The position numbers were made by a program, and so were the translations under genes. 64,000 nt of DNA from Antitrichia curtipendula (taxonomy: Eukaryota; Streptophyta; Bryopsida; Hypnales; Leucodontaceae): assembly GCA_951230915.1 (NCBI GenBank), contig OX579642.1, forward strand, positions 4,216,001 to 4,280,000. Reading direction: 5' to 3'. How positions within the stretch are numbered: position 1 is the first letter of the stretch; each line of letters begins with the position of its first letter. The notes below the pieces were generated by a model, which was given only the letters and a program-made list of their open reading frames with translations, was not told the DNA's origin and did not search any database. Shown here piece after piece: positions 1-11,106 of this stretch.

Positions 1-84
1 TTGATGGATGAAGTTTTAAAAAGCAATTTCAAGATAGAATTTCATTGCGCTATAACTTTCAACAAAAATCTTCAAATTCAATGA

Positions 85-300
85 CACTACTAGAAAATGA
101 TGTCCAAATCAACAAAAAATCACCAAGTTTTTGTTGATTTGGGTACTGTATCGACCGTTTTCACAGATTTTAGTTGATTCAGCACAAGTTAACAAAATGG
201 TCACCAAATTTTTGTTGATTCAAATAGTACAATGTCCAAGTCAACAAAAAGATCAATAGTTTTTTGTTCATTTTGACTTAAAGAAGTTTCAAGTACATTT
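85..300 (+). mobile_element. Left terminus of a CACTA-like transposon
   Basis: The sequence CACTACTAGAAAA at 85-97 is the classic start of plant CACTA (En/Spm) terminal inverted repeats. It is followed by several short copies, in both orientations, of a motif built around TTGTTGATT and AATCAACAAAA (to about 300), as expected for CACTA subterminal repeats. I could not find the matching right end in the window, so this is either one end of a decayed element or a solo terminus. Recognition rests on the terminus and subterminal repeats only. Confidence 0.4.
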
Positions 301-400
301 TCAACATTTGGACAATGTTTAAATGACCATGGTTGAAATTCTATGTACAATTGAATTTTTTTCAAAACTTAATCATCAACAATTCGGTATTCAATCTTTA

Positions 401-757
401 AAATCAGCAGAATTTAGAGGCCATTTTGGCATAGTAAAACAACATTTTTCAAAAAAGTTTGAACTAAGAAAAGTTATAAAATGATTCTACCTTTCATCTC
501 CAAAAATCTTTTTGCAATTTAAAGTCTCCAATAAAAAGATATAGACAAAATTCAGAAAGGGGTTGGAATCAACTTTTTCTTTGTCATTTTCGAACATCCT
601 CTTTGAATTTTGTCCATAAATTTTGATTGGAGACTTGAAACTGCAAAAAAGAAATTGAAAATGAAAAATAGATATATTTTTCAACTTTTTTTAGTTTAAA
701 TTTTTTTGAAAAAAGTTGTTTTACTATGCCAAAACGGTCTCTGAAGTCCGCTGAATT
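401..757. repeat. Diverged foldback (long inverted repeat)
   Basis: The left arm, from TTTGGCATAGTAAAACAAC near 424, returns inverted near 712-735 and extends outward to TCAGCAG / CCGCTGA at the edges. The arms are about 150 bp with many mismatches. The core is related to the two near-perfect 576 bp hairpins at 40645-41220 and 55718-56294, so this is a third, older copy of the same foldback module, without the outer TIR ends seen there. No coding frame is supported. Confidence 0.7.
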
Positions 758-829
758 AACAAAGTAATTGAAAAACAAATTGCAAAAACTATACTAATAA
801 ATTTTTACTTCTTACATAGTCAACCGGAT

Positions 830-901
830 TTGTGCATGGTATAGTGGCCAAAATCATGGCCTCCCTTGTGGAAGGTGGGGGGTTCAAACCCCCATGCCCT
901 C
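830..901 (+). other. tRNA-derived sequence (SINE head or tRNA pseudogene)
   Basis: An A box (TGGTATAGTGG, 837-847) and a perfect B box (GGTTCAAACCC, 881-891) lie 44 bp apart, the spacing of positions 8 and 52 in a tRNA. The T arm pairs well, but the acceptor stem pairs at only about three positions and the anticodon stem is imperfect, so it is not a functional tRNA. A GC-rich tail (to about 950) and an AT-rich region follow, as in a tRNA-derived SINE, but a second copy was not found here. Seen: the two boxes and spacing. Inferred: SINE origin. Confidence 0.5.
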
Positions 902-949
902 AGGCGCCCGCGAGGCGGGCTGCCCAGGTGGCCTACCCGCTAGGCATTT

Positions 950-1940
950 TTATATGCCTAGGTGCAATGCCACATGGTGCCATGAACCTAGATTACTATA
1001 CACCTATATTATAGGTCTATATACTATAGAAGCCACCAATGATTATAGGATATATTTGTTACCAATACCCATATTATAGGTGTTTATGATACATATACCT
1101 TCTATAGTATGTGGTATCTATATTATAGGTACCTATATTGTAGGCTAAATGCTCACAAGCTCACATTTTTGGGCTCACATACTAGCACCGTTGTTCTAGG
1201 GAGACTTCAACTATAACATAGAGGGCCTCCTAGAGCATCAATATCCTCCGACTATGGGGAGATATTATATAAGAAAGAGATATTAGGGTGCATGGAAATG
1301 GGAGGGGGGGGCTTGAATTGGACTGGGACATCAAATGCAAATGCTTGGAAAGATGAAGTCCAGTATGGAGCTTGTCCAAAAAACATAGTGGAAGAGAACT
1401 TAGAGGTACCTTATAAGCTTCAATATGATAGTGCAAGCTAGTGACATAAAAATAGAATATGTATAAATGGAAATGAGTGGAAAAGAGGAAGTTGATGACT
1501 ATAATACCATTGGAGATGTAGGTAGTGTCAAATACATATATTGGGACTCAACATGCAATAAAAACTTTATTAAGTAAAAATCGAAGACTCAAAAATTCCA
1601 CAAATGTTCTACTTCCAAACATATATGGAGATATTTCCTAACATTCTTGAATTTAATATTTGAATTGTTCCAGCATGTTTGGATTGTAAGGGATATCATT
1701 GCCAAGACAAACTGCTATGCTACAATAATAAATGATAATAGAAAGGGAGGGAAGACATATTGAGGGGCCCAGTGGGAGCAATTTACTATGTCAAATTTCA
1801 AGGTTTCATAGCCCTTACTTTGTACATCGGCATGAAGCGACAACCAAATGTCAAAATGTATTGACACTAAGAAGGTTCGTTTTTTCATTGCCCAACAATT
1901 TTTTGCACTCATGTCAAGAAATTGGTTTCAACTTTTGGGC
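950..1940. other. AT-rich intergenic sequence, no gene recognised
   Basis: The stretch 1000-1145 is built from imperfect repeats of CTATATTATAGGT. The remainder has only short open frames on both strands without recognisable domains. Confidence 0.6.
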
Positions 1941-2699
1941 AAATGCACACTACGCTGAACTAATATGGACTGTCATAGTCCTTTTTTCAGTGGGATTTTT
2001 TGAAAGTCTTGTAAATTAAAAAATACACGAGTTGTAGAACATCAAAAAGGACACATATTAATGTGTATACTTGATAATCTATAAAATTCCCCCCCCAAAA
2101 TTGCAAAATTGTTTAAACATTATTTGTAAAGGACTTTGAAATGCACTCTTTACTACTATCACAGTCCACAACATTTAAGATAAAGACTCATTGATCTAAT
2201 GAAAATTCAAATATTTTGCTAAAGAAGGACTTATATTTAAATAGATATAAATGTATTCAAATGTTTTGATTTGAAATATTTAAAATTATACCCCTAAGTT
2301 TGTAGATATGGACTAATTTATGCATCATTATCTTACCAAAATAATATTGATTTTGAGAAGTATAATAGACATACTTAAAATCAACTTTACACAAATCTAT
2401 CTTATCAAAATAATTGTGATAAGTATTTCTAAGGATGGTCTAACTTTCAATAGAGTTAATTTTCATTATAATCATTTCTACAATTTATTAAAGTAAATGA
2501 AAATTTAATGTCATCTTTGAAGTTTTTTTATATAAATATAAAAAGGAAATTTTGATAATTTTTCTTCATCTTATGCTTTAACATACTATAAAGAAATTAT
2601 AGAAAAAAAATCAAAAAATTTAGAGATCATATGCAAAAAAATGAAATGGACTTTTATGTATATATTTCTGCCAAAAATGGTCCAGCGTAGTGTGCATTT
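1941..2699. mobile_element. MITE-like element with 17 bp perfect TIRs
   Basis: The 17 bp AAATGCACACTACGCTG at 1941-1957 is repeated as a perfect inverted copy at 2683-2699. The interior of about 760 bp is AT-rich and non-coding. No clear target duplication is visible. It looks like a single old non-autonomous DNA transposon of unknown superfamily. Confidence 0.6.
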
Positions 2700-2884
2700 A
2701 TCCTTTTGATCAAATGTTTGCATGTCACAAATCCCTCACATATATGAGTCATGGATAAGGCTATACATGGATATGACAACTAGGACATATTAGATCAATG
2801 GTTGCTCAAGGCAATTAAAGACAATTCACCATTATCAATGAAATGATGATTAGAAACAAGGTCACATATTGCCTGGTTCAATAA

Positions 2885-4046
2885 TATGGAATTTTTAACT
2901 TTTTTCTTTGAAATTTTCACACAACGTGTGCCCAAGGAGTAGCTTTAAGTCCCAACAATTTTCATAATTTTTGACAACATAGTCAAAAAGTTATTGTATG
3001 ATATGTAGTTTTCATTGCTCCGTGGACAACCCAGGGTCCCAGGCAATACAAAAACCTTCTTTAAAAACACTTATTTTAAAAATAAAAATTTGAAATTGGT
3101 TCTTTAAATTTCTATATATATGGAAAGCTTTTAATCATTCTATTTTGATTAATGAGATTAATGTTTTGAGGAGTGTAGTTGTGGATAGTTTATGTGTACA
3201 TTAGGAAAATTTCAAGCCTCAAAAATCCTACAAGTTTTGGATGGCAATGGTGCAATTAGAGAAAAAATGACAATTTAAAAATAAATAAAAAATCTTCTAA
3301 AAACTGACTTGGCACTACTAGTCAAATCAACTATTTTATAGTTTTTATAAATTTTCATTCCAAATTTTTTATTTTTTATAAGAATTTTTATTTTTATTTT
3401 TTCTATATTTGCATCGCAAGGTGCCAAAAATGAACAGCTAGTAGCCTTTTTGTAGGGGTCAAATTTTTCCTAATGGTTACAAAATCTCTACTCTAAAATA
3501 AACTTTGAAGTTCTTTATGTAAATCAATTTTCAGTATTTTTGAAAAAAAAAAAAATTGTACATTGTTTATGACAACATTACAACCATTGGGATTGGCATT
3601 TTTCAATTCCATAAATAAATGGTTAACAATTTAGTATTTTGAACCATTTTCTACTTTTTTCTACTTACTATTTTTTTCCTATATGTTGTACAATTCCAAA
3701 ATGATCTAAAAAATTTCAAGCATGTAGCCAACATGTCTTTAAGAATGAATCCAAAGAGTAACCACCATTTTCGGCATTTTTTCATACAAATGTGACCTTG
3801 TAAAGTGCAATTACCTAGTTTTGGGGAAGAACAAAAAAAGAATTTTTGTTAATCCAGACACTAATATCTTGCAATCCACATGGTGGAAATTTTTGAATTT
3901 TTTTCCACATCTTTTCAAACCAACATACTACAAGTTTCTATAGTTATATGTATTCAAAAAAAAATTCTTCAAAGATTTGGTACTTGTACTAGAAATGATA
4001 GTTTTGGAGTGTTTTTGGTGAAAACACAATCTATGACCTTTAGGGG
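2885..4046 (-). mobile_element. TTAA-flanked non-autonomous element, family P1 (decayed copy)
   Basis: The right end is ACCTTTAGGGG followed by TTAA (4047-4050), the same end as the intact copies at 21870, 36794, 56848 and 61868. Internal blocks (for example the one ending CAAATGTGACCTTGT near 3799) match those copies in reverse orientation. The left terminus near 2885 has decayed. Non-coding. Confidence 0.75.
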
Positions 4047-4082
4047 TTAAAGAATACAAACGCTTTCATCAGAATTCTTCAA

Positions 4083-4370
4083 AGAACTTTGGATTGGCGC
4101 ATACACAAGTTGCAACAAATGAATTCTATTGTTTGGAAAGATAAGAAACCAATTCTTATCATTCAACTCATGCAATGCCAATTCACAAGTAGTGGCATCA
4201 TTCTTTTTCTATATTGACACCACCATCGTCAGCATGTATATAATTTACGTAGACAATGCAAACTCATGGAACATCTTCAACCTCCAATGCCTCATTTGCA
4301 ATTTTAAATTGTAGTATTCAAAGCTCTCTTGGCTAAATGGTTGAAGAAGAGGCTTTTGGAATGTGTGGAA
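4083..4370 (+). pseudogene. piggyBac-like transposase relic (C-terminal part)
   Basis: A broken plus-strand frame reads DWRIHKLQQMNSIVWKDKKP, close to the W-x-D-x-K-P-V strand of piggyBac (DDE_Tnp_1_7) transposases. After a deletion that removes the usual MGGVD region, it continues through HK-stop-WH, which fits the K-W-W signature with one TGG changed to TAG. A frame change then leads into FFFYIDTTIVSMYIIYV, like the helix after KWW (F..LLD..VVN.Y..Y). A short tail (CKLMEHLQPPMPHLQF) follows. It lies just outside the TTAA end of the P1 copy at 4046. Family assignment is from motif memory; other DDE families are possible. Confidence 0.55.
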
Positions 4371-4418
4371 GCCCTCCGCTGTGTGTAGGTTTGTTATCTA
4401 GTCTTCATGCAACAAATT

Positions 4419-4650
4419 TCATTGTGCATGTGTAGTTTGCAATGACAAAACTTTACCTAGCTTAGACAATCCTAAAGACATATAAAGCACATACTTTATA
4501 GTTGCAATGTACTTCCGTAAGCTGAAAGTATCTAGTTTGCCTATTGCATTTGATCTCCATTGAAAATACTTGTCATACGTTTTAACATGCTTCACTACCT
4601 TTAAAAATCTTGGCATTCAATATTGCCTTTGAAAGTGGATTTTGGTATAC
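4419..4650 (-). pseudogene. PIF/Harbinger-like transposase relic (N-terminal part)
   Basis: The minus strand reads FQRQY-stop-MPRFLKVVKHV, then KTYDKYFQWRSNAIGKL and an LRKYIATIKY segment. This order matches the start of plant Harbinger (DDE_Tnp_4) transposases: an F.RR(F/Y)RM..LFLRIV.. block, then YD.YF...DA.GKLG, then QK.TAAIRMLAYG. At least one stop codon interrupts it and the catalytic half is absent. It lies head-on against the piggyBac-like relic, so both are probably remains of separate insertions. Confidence 0.5.
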
Positions 4651-5767
4651 AATTAACTTGTTGCAAAATAATCTTTTACTATTTGGTTGTAACCAATCTC
4701 AGTTTAAATTGCCTTTCTTTCCTTTAATAGAACCACCAAGGTTTGGGGGTTCAACTACTTGTAGAAACAACAATAGTTGTTGTTACATTACAAAAGGATT
4801 GAACCACCAGACTCTAGACCAGGAGTGTTAGTAGTGCAAATCAGCGTTCCCTAAAGTGGTGAAAAATCGCTCCGGTTCTACCAAGATTTTGCCCATGCTA
4901 AATGTACATAATAGAAATTTGTGTGAAAACGAAGATTTGAGCAAGTTTTCCCACCTTTGGAACAGAAGGATGCAAAATTGCGATTTCATCCACTTTACCT
5001 TTCGCGTTCATCCGCTGCCGAACGGGAATAGGGTTAGCTAGAACTAGACCAAGCGGAAATAGGGTTAGCTAAGAACTTACCTGCGCCGTTGGATCTTCGC
5101 GGTGGCGGCTGCATCTGCTCCGTCAATTTCGCAGCTGTCACGCAGGCTGTCATCTCCCTCGTCTGCTAGGGTTTAGCAAAGGTTTCAATCTGGCTTCCTC
5201 AAATTTCGCATTAACTCCAGATCCTGCATTGAATTTCTTTTGAATGCAAATTTTATTCCCTCGCTGCTCCTGGTTCCTTCGCTTTGAATGTTGGGAGCGC
5301 CATTTTGGAAAATTGGTGGCGGATCACTGCCACTTCCTTGCTGTTTGTGAAAATTTGAGAGACGTTTGGGATTGGGACTCTCACGCATTCACTGAAAGTT
5401 TGGAAATGGAGGCTCGCTCTCTTCAATGTGTCTTGCATTCTGAAATTTCATGTATTGGGCGCGTGGCGCGGCGTTGCGGGAAGCTGGGGTTTCCGATGTG
5501 CATATGAGCATTGCCAAGGCTTGAAAATTTCAATGCATTCCTGCATTTGCTCTTCTGCGCTGTGCTTGCAATTTGGCAACTTCGGCTCCGACCAGGCGAC
5601 CACTCCGTGTATTCTGTGACTCTCTTTCCTCGATGCGTTTGATTATACGTTCCAATTATTTTTGTTGAGATCAGCTGCTCTGTACTTTCGCTGCTTTGTT
5701 TGCTCTATTGTGTTGCGGGTTTTTGGGGTGGTTTTTGGAGTGCTTTTGGGGGTGCAGGGCTGCTGCG
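4651..5767 (+). other. Upstream region of the hAT gene
   Basis: GC content rises from about 4980 onward. A short direct repeat around AATAGGGTTAGCTA occurs at 5027-5040 and 5058-5071. Several short open frames exist, none recognisable. This is probably promoter and 5' leader of the transposase gene or the 5' part of its element. I could not find terminal inverted repeats matching sequence downstream of 8400. Confidence 0.4.
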
Positions 5768-8399
5768 ATGGCGCCAAAGCTGAAATTGCCGGAGAATTTC
5801 CGGGTACGCACCTTCGGGTCTTCTCGAAACTCCCACGGACTGGGGAAATATTTGCCTCTCGACGCGGCGACGGCTCCGATCCGCGCGGAGGGGGATGTCA
5901 CAGTTGTCTCCGAGACACGCCTGGAGGACTCGTTGCCTGGTGCCCTACCTCGCTTTCCCTCCCTGTCTGAGGCGACGGTGGTGTCAGCTGAGCGCCCCGA
6001 TCCTGAGGTTGCGAGTCCGTTGAAGGAAAAAGCATCGCGGAAGAGGCGAAAGGTAGCTCCCAGCGTTGTGACACGTCGTTGGCAAGAGGTATGGGCATGC
6101 AAATTCACGTGGGCAGAGGGCGAATTCGACGCTCCGGGAAACTTGACGGGGGTCGTGTGCAAGAGCTGCACTGCTGTGAGTGGTAGGCGCAAGATGTTGG
6201 TCCCCAAAGGCGATAATTTGGAGAAACACGAAGGGAAGCGGACCTGCAAGACTGATGGCGATCCTTTGCCGCATCTGAAGAAAGGAGAAACTTATGTGAA
6301 AAAAGATTGCAAGCATTTGCAGTTTACAAAATTGTGGGCGGGGCGTCGGCTTGGCGGCAGCGTCGCGGATCAAGTCGTGGCTGCCTTTGACGGCGAAGCC
6401 CACAGAAAGGGAGTGCAATTCTCAACACTATTCCAAGTCCTAAATTCTGGTCGCCCCATGTGTGACTATGAGCGCGAGCAGTACTTACTGAGGCATTTGA
6501 GAGTCAAGAACGTCCCTAGAAAGCATTGGTCTGAGACGTCTGGTTGGGAGATGGCAGAACACCTTCACTCTTGTGTCCTGTCCGCCCTGAAGGGGATAGT
6601 CCAAAATGCACGGTTTGTGTCGATTAGCGCAGATGAAGTGACAGCGGTGGATAACACTTCCTGGATAGGTGTTCACGTATATGCAGTGGATTCTTGGGAG
6701 CGTATACCGCACTTGCTTCATTTGTCATGCGTGTCTGATTGTGGCACAGCCGATCACCTTACTAACGTCATTATGCAGGCATTGGTCGGCGAGGGGGGAC
6801 TCACACGAGAACTCATTGCTAGTAAGCTTGTTTCATTTGGCGCAGACGGAGTGAGCACGTTTCAAGGAGCAAAAGCTGGGGTATCCACCCAAATTCGGGA
6901 GAAATGGGCCCCGTTTTGCCTCGGGGCGAGCTGTGCAAGTCACCGCATTAACTTGGTGGTCAAAACTTTGTCCAACTATCCGATGGTGTCCCGCTTGGAG
7001 GCCCTCTGCCAGTCGTTGTATTCATATTTCTGTCGCAGTCACAAACGACACTCCGAGCTACAGAAGCTTGCAGATCTCATGGAAACTAAAGGCAATAAGA
7101 TGGTCCGGAATGTGGAGACACGGTGGATCTCAATGCGTAGTCCGGCCCAACGCATAATGTCTGAGTACAAAACTGTCCTCGTGAAAATGGCAATTGATCT
7201 AGGCGCCGGTGTCCAGAAAGGGAATACTGCCGCAGCAAGCAACTTCGACTACCTCTCAGACATTGAGGTTTTGCTGTCTCTTGCTTGTTTCATTCCTATG
7301 CTCAATGCCGTTCACTGCCTGATTAAGCTTTCTCAATCACGAGACATATTTATCTGTGACTTCCTGCAGTCCATAAAAGTGTGCCAGGCCGATTTGGCCA
7401 AGATGTTTGTGGATGGCAGTACAGCTTTCATGACACCAGAGTTCAAGCGATACCAGGAACTCATTTCCTTGACTTGTTCCGAAATTCCCATGGCGTGGCA
7501 AGAAATGCCTGATGGAAAGCCTTCCGCCCTTGCATTCGATTTTGGTATTACCAAGATCTGGGCTCGGTGCCACTGCAAGCTTACGGGAGAGCACAAGTAT
7601 GTGACGGAGGAGGATTTCTTGAGCACTCAAGCAAATATACAGCGGCAGTTTGCAGGTTTGCTTCATTCACTTCCCATTTTTATTTTTTTATTTTTTTTTT
7701 GGCTTTTAATTTTTTTTTTTTTTGGCTTTTGTCCAATGTTCCTCAGTTCACTGACTGCGATTTCTGTGCGGTCTGGCAGAGATTGCTCAATCTCTCTCGG
7801 ATGAGCTGGACCGGCGCTTCCCGCAGCAGGAGTTGTTGGATGCATTTGGCATCATATATCCGCAATATTGGAAAGAACCGGGGGCTGAGGAGACTTTTGG
7901 TCATCATTTATCGATACTTAAGAAGTTCTATTCTCACCCAAAGTTGTTGAATGCAGGCTTGGCTACTGAAGAAGGAGGAACCTCCTACACCGCCCCTGAA
8001 ATGCTCTCTGGTTCTAACTTGGACAATCAACAGGGTCTGTTCAAATTGACCATGAAAGCCAATGCTGAAGCCGCTTGTTCCTCTGCTTCCCACGTGAATC
8101 CGGTCATACAGTTGTGGCGTAGCCTCTCTCAGTCGCGGCATTTGCGGAAACTTATTTCGGAGTACTTCAAAGTGGCCGAAATTGGATGTTGTTTGGTGTT
8201 GGGTTCTGTGGAAGATGAGCGCTGCTTTTCGACCTTGAAGTTTCTGAAATCTTGCCAACGGAATAGGCTGGGCAAGCACTTGCCATTGGTGGTCCGCATG
8301 TTTGGCCAAAATTTTTACTCGTTGGAGAATTTTCCATACAAGGCTGCCATTGAGTCTTGGAAAAACGCAGTTAAAGTGGGCCGCCATGGAGATGTGTGA
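5768..8399 (+). CDS. hAT-superfamily transposase-like protein, two exons
   Basis: Exons are 5768-7655 and 7780-8399; the 124 bp intron is GT-AG and the join restores one frame of about 835 aa. The start ATG opens MAPKLKLPENF; an upstream in-frame ATG at 5696 would add 24 residues. A basic stretch (KEKASRKRRK) looks like a nuclear signal. A C-x2-C pair near residue 131 (VVCKSC) with later H and C may be a degenerate BED-type finger. The RNase H-like core shows SADE (about 289), FGADG (about 360), the hAT C-x2-H motif CASHR (about 389) and an RW motif in ETRWISM. The C-terminal hAT dimerisation region has VEDERCFSTLKF (about 770). No frame breaks are visible, unlike every other transposase remnant here. 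It resembles ZNF862-like hAT proteins; whether it is autonomous or domesticated is open. Confidence 0.88.
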
Positions 8400-8658
8400 C
8401 CCTTGTCCGTTTTCAGTATCCTTCCACTTAAAATTCCTTAGTTTTCATGAGATTTGGCTGGCTTGTGGGCTTCAAGGCAGTTGATGTTCCTTAACATTGA
8501 AGACATGGTGGATTGTGCTTTGCAATGCACATTTGGTGGAGGTGGATTGTGGGACAGCGGCCATCTTCAAGCTGTGGCAGCCATGGGAGATTTCTAATTG
8601 ATCTTTTTACTAACTCCTGCTTTTAATGTGGCTTGTCTGTTTTGTGGTGTGCAGGACC

Positions 8659-8717
8659 ACTAATACTGCAGTGGGCAGGCTTGCTTCAAGCAAGTGGGGT
8701 TCAATTCCCCTATTAGT
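8659..8717 (+). other. Compact tRNA-like fold with B box
   Basis: A 7 bp outer stem (ACTAATA with TATTAGT) encloses a 5 bp hairpin (CTTGC/GCAAG) and a T-arm with GGGG/CCCC stem and B box GGTTCAATTCC (8698-8708). At 59 nt it is shorter than any cytosolic tRNA and has no proper D arm. It may be a tRNA remnant or chance structure 260 bp beyond the transposase stop codon. Confidence 0.3.
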
Positions 8718-9797
8718 AAATGTGTGAATTCATGTGACTTGTTGAAATTTTTGTGGCTTAGTTTCAAAGTTTAGGTGTGATTGTGTGAATTCATGTTTGA
8801 CTTGTTGAAGTTTTCAGGCTGAATGTTGTTAATGGCTGAGTTTTGTTCCATGTTTGTCACTTCTTTGGCTTGCTTTCAGTTTTTGCTGCAAGGGAGTTTA
8901 TGCTTGCAAGTTTAGGCAATTAGGCTTGTCTGTTTGGTACTTTGTGTGTGTCTGAGAGTCTGTATGATATCGTGGTCTCATTATGAACTCACAGGTGACA
9001 TCAGGTGAGGCTTAATGTACACTGTCACAAATGACCATTGTAAACAAATGAGCTCTCCCAAAAAAAAAAATGGCAATGAAATTGAATTCACCCCCCAAAA
9101 TCGCAATATTTTGACAAATTCTATCCTTGGTTAGCATTTCCATCCAACTGAATTCACGAAAATTAGCAGGGAACAATCGTATGTCTCGTACCAAACTGAA
9201 TCACTTGTCGCAAGTTGGCATCCACCTCCCCAAAAAAATTTAGGCAAAACTCGACTGTTTCCAAACAATTTTATTCGGCGTTTTTTATCACTGCGAGTTA
9301 CTTTCGCGGAAGCAGCCCCATGTCTGACACAGTAGTAGCTTTCCAGCGAATTCCGATAAAAGTATTCTGGGATCGCTGGTGCAAATAGAAAAATAATGTT
9401 TATTTTAAAATTAAAAAAATATTAATAAAAAAAATTAGATTTTAATGTGACACCTCAGTTTTTAAATAATAATAATAATAATATATTTTTATTTTAAAAA
9501 ATGATTTTATTTGCATTATTGGCACTGCTAGTCCAGAGTCTAGCAGCCATGTAGTGTTCTCATTTTTTTTTCTAATGCAATTCAAGTTTTTGAATCATGA
9601 AGTTCTCTAATTTCTGCCAATCATCCATATATTATTTCCGCTGCTCTTCCATTCTAAAATTGAGTTAGAAAATTCACAGATAGGTTTACTTTTTAACCTT
9701 AAGAAAGAAAAAGAAAACATTTTTTGGAGTGCATACTGTGAATGATAGGGATAGGAGGTTCATTTGTCCACTTCTAAATTCCTGAGATTTGCCAGTA
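8718..9797. other. Intergenic sequence, no gene recognised
   Basis: The first part is TG-rich (short repeats of TGTGAATTCATGT near 8722 and 8784) and may be 3' flank of the transposase gene. From 9380 it is AT-rich with an AAT run (9464-9483). Nothing coding is recognisable. Confidence 0.5.
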
Positions 9798-10122
9798 AGG
9801 TAGGAGGTCCATGAATCACCCATTTAAGATCTCAAACTGAATTTTGGGGAGGTGAAACTTTTTGAAATATTTTTCAGTAAATTTTTTCTTGAAAGACAAG
9901 TGAAATTGGCATCTAACCTAAGTCATTTCATATTTTTTGGAGCTTTGTGGAATTAGTTATGAAAATTTAAAGTTGAAATGGCATATGGTTCTCAAATTGT
10001 CCACCTCCTCAAATGTATGATGTACATTGTTGAAGGCTACAAAAAAAAAAACATGTACAGATAGTGTACATTTGAGGAGGTGGGCAATTTTAAAGCATGT
10101 GTGTTCTTTGAACCTCCTACCT
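9798..10122. mobile_element. MITE, family A copy 1 (TA|AGGTAGGAGG)
   Basis: Begins AGGTAGGAGGTCC after TA and ends GAACCTCCTACCT. The interior shares with the other A copies a block around AATTGGCATCTAA and a block around GTACATTTGAGGAGG. Non-coding, 325 bp. The right-hand TA has mutated. Confidence 0.85.
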
Positions 10123-10600
10123 TTTGGGATTTTTTTTTCCTTGTCGGGGTCATTTCAGGAGGTCTGTCACCATTACAGGATTGCACAAATCAGCAGCCTA
10201 GTGTGAGCTCATGAGATTTTGTTTTTTATTGTGCTTGGCATAAATTCAAGTCTAGAAGGTAATTGCATGCATGTACAATTGGATCCGAAATCTGTAAGAG
10301 GTTAGCATTTTCTTTTAATGTCAAGCAGTTGTGTAGAAATCCCAAATTTAAATTGCAGGGTAATATATGAATGGTGTTCTGGACCAATATAATTGTGCTG
10401 AAATTTCCGGAAGTTCTAAGAATTAATCTGGTCTGAAGCATCTGAAAATGGGACAAGCGTGCTTGCATTGAACTTGGGCACACAAGACTCTGGATTGGTT
10501 CCTTTCCTACGTGCACCAAAGATCTAATATTATGCTCACCTTGCCACCTAGGCTTCACCATCCGCATGAACCAGACTGATTTGTACGCTCTCTCCTTTTA

Positions 10601-10987
10601 AGGTGGAAGCACCCAAAACCGTCACTTTAAGGAATTCAGCATACTTGGAGGCATCATTTCAAAAAAATAAAAAAATTCTGATGTTAGCGAGAGAAAATCA
10701 TGAATTTTCCAAAAATAAATTAGATTTTTTGGATGTGAAATGTAATTTCTATGATTTTTTTAAGTTGCCGGTCTCTAGACCACTGGATCTGTCCTATAGG
10801 TGCACCCAAAACTGAACCCTGCGGAAATCAGCTCTTAAGCCAGTCAGATATTGGTAAGTGTCCTTCAAATATGTCAGCCAATTAAAGCCAAGCATTTGGC
10901 TGACGGATTAACTAAAGTCTAGGGACATAATTGGGTGAGTCTAGGGTCCATGGCAAGGTACAGGGACGGGAATGGGTGTTTTCACCT
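10601..10987. mobile_element. MITE, family B copy 1 (AGGTGnAAnCACCCA)
   Basis: Flanked by TA on both sides. The left end AGGTGGAAGCACCCAAAACC pairs with the inverted right end AGGTGAAAACACCCATTCCC. An interior block with AAAATCATGAATT also occurs in the B4 copy near 58620. Non-coding. Confidence 0.75.
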
Positions 10988-11106
10988 TAATTCATCGGTT
11001 CCGTGTTTTTGTTTTTATTTTTTAAAGGAAAAAGAAAGATCTAATATTATGACTTGTGCTCACTAGGGAAATATATGAATATTGATACTCGTAAATCTTT
11101 CGAATA

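Noticed and set aside
5671..6249. 192-codon open frame on the minus strand
   Set aside because: Shadow of the hAT coding sequence in a GC-richer region; no domain.
4783..9300. Terminal inverted repeats and an 8 bp target duplication for the hAT gene
   Set aside because: No convincing inverted pair was found by eye; a computed search is needed.
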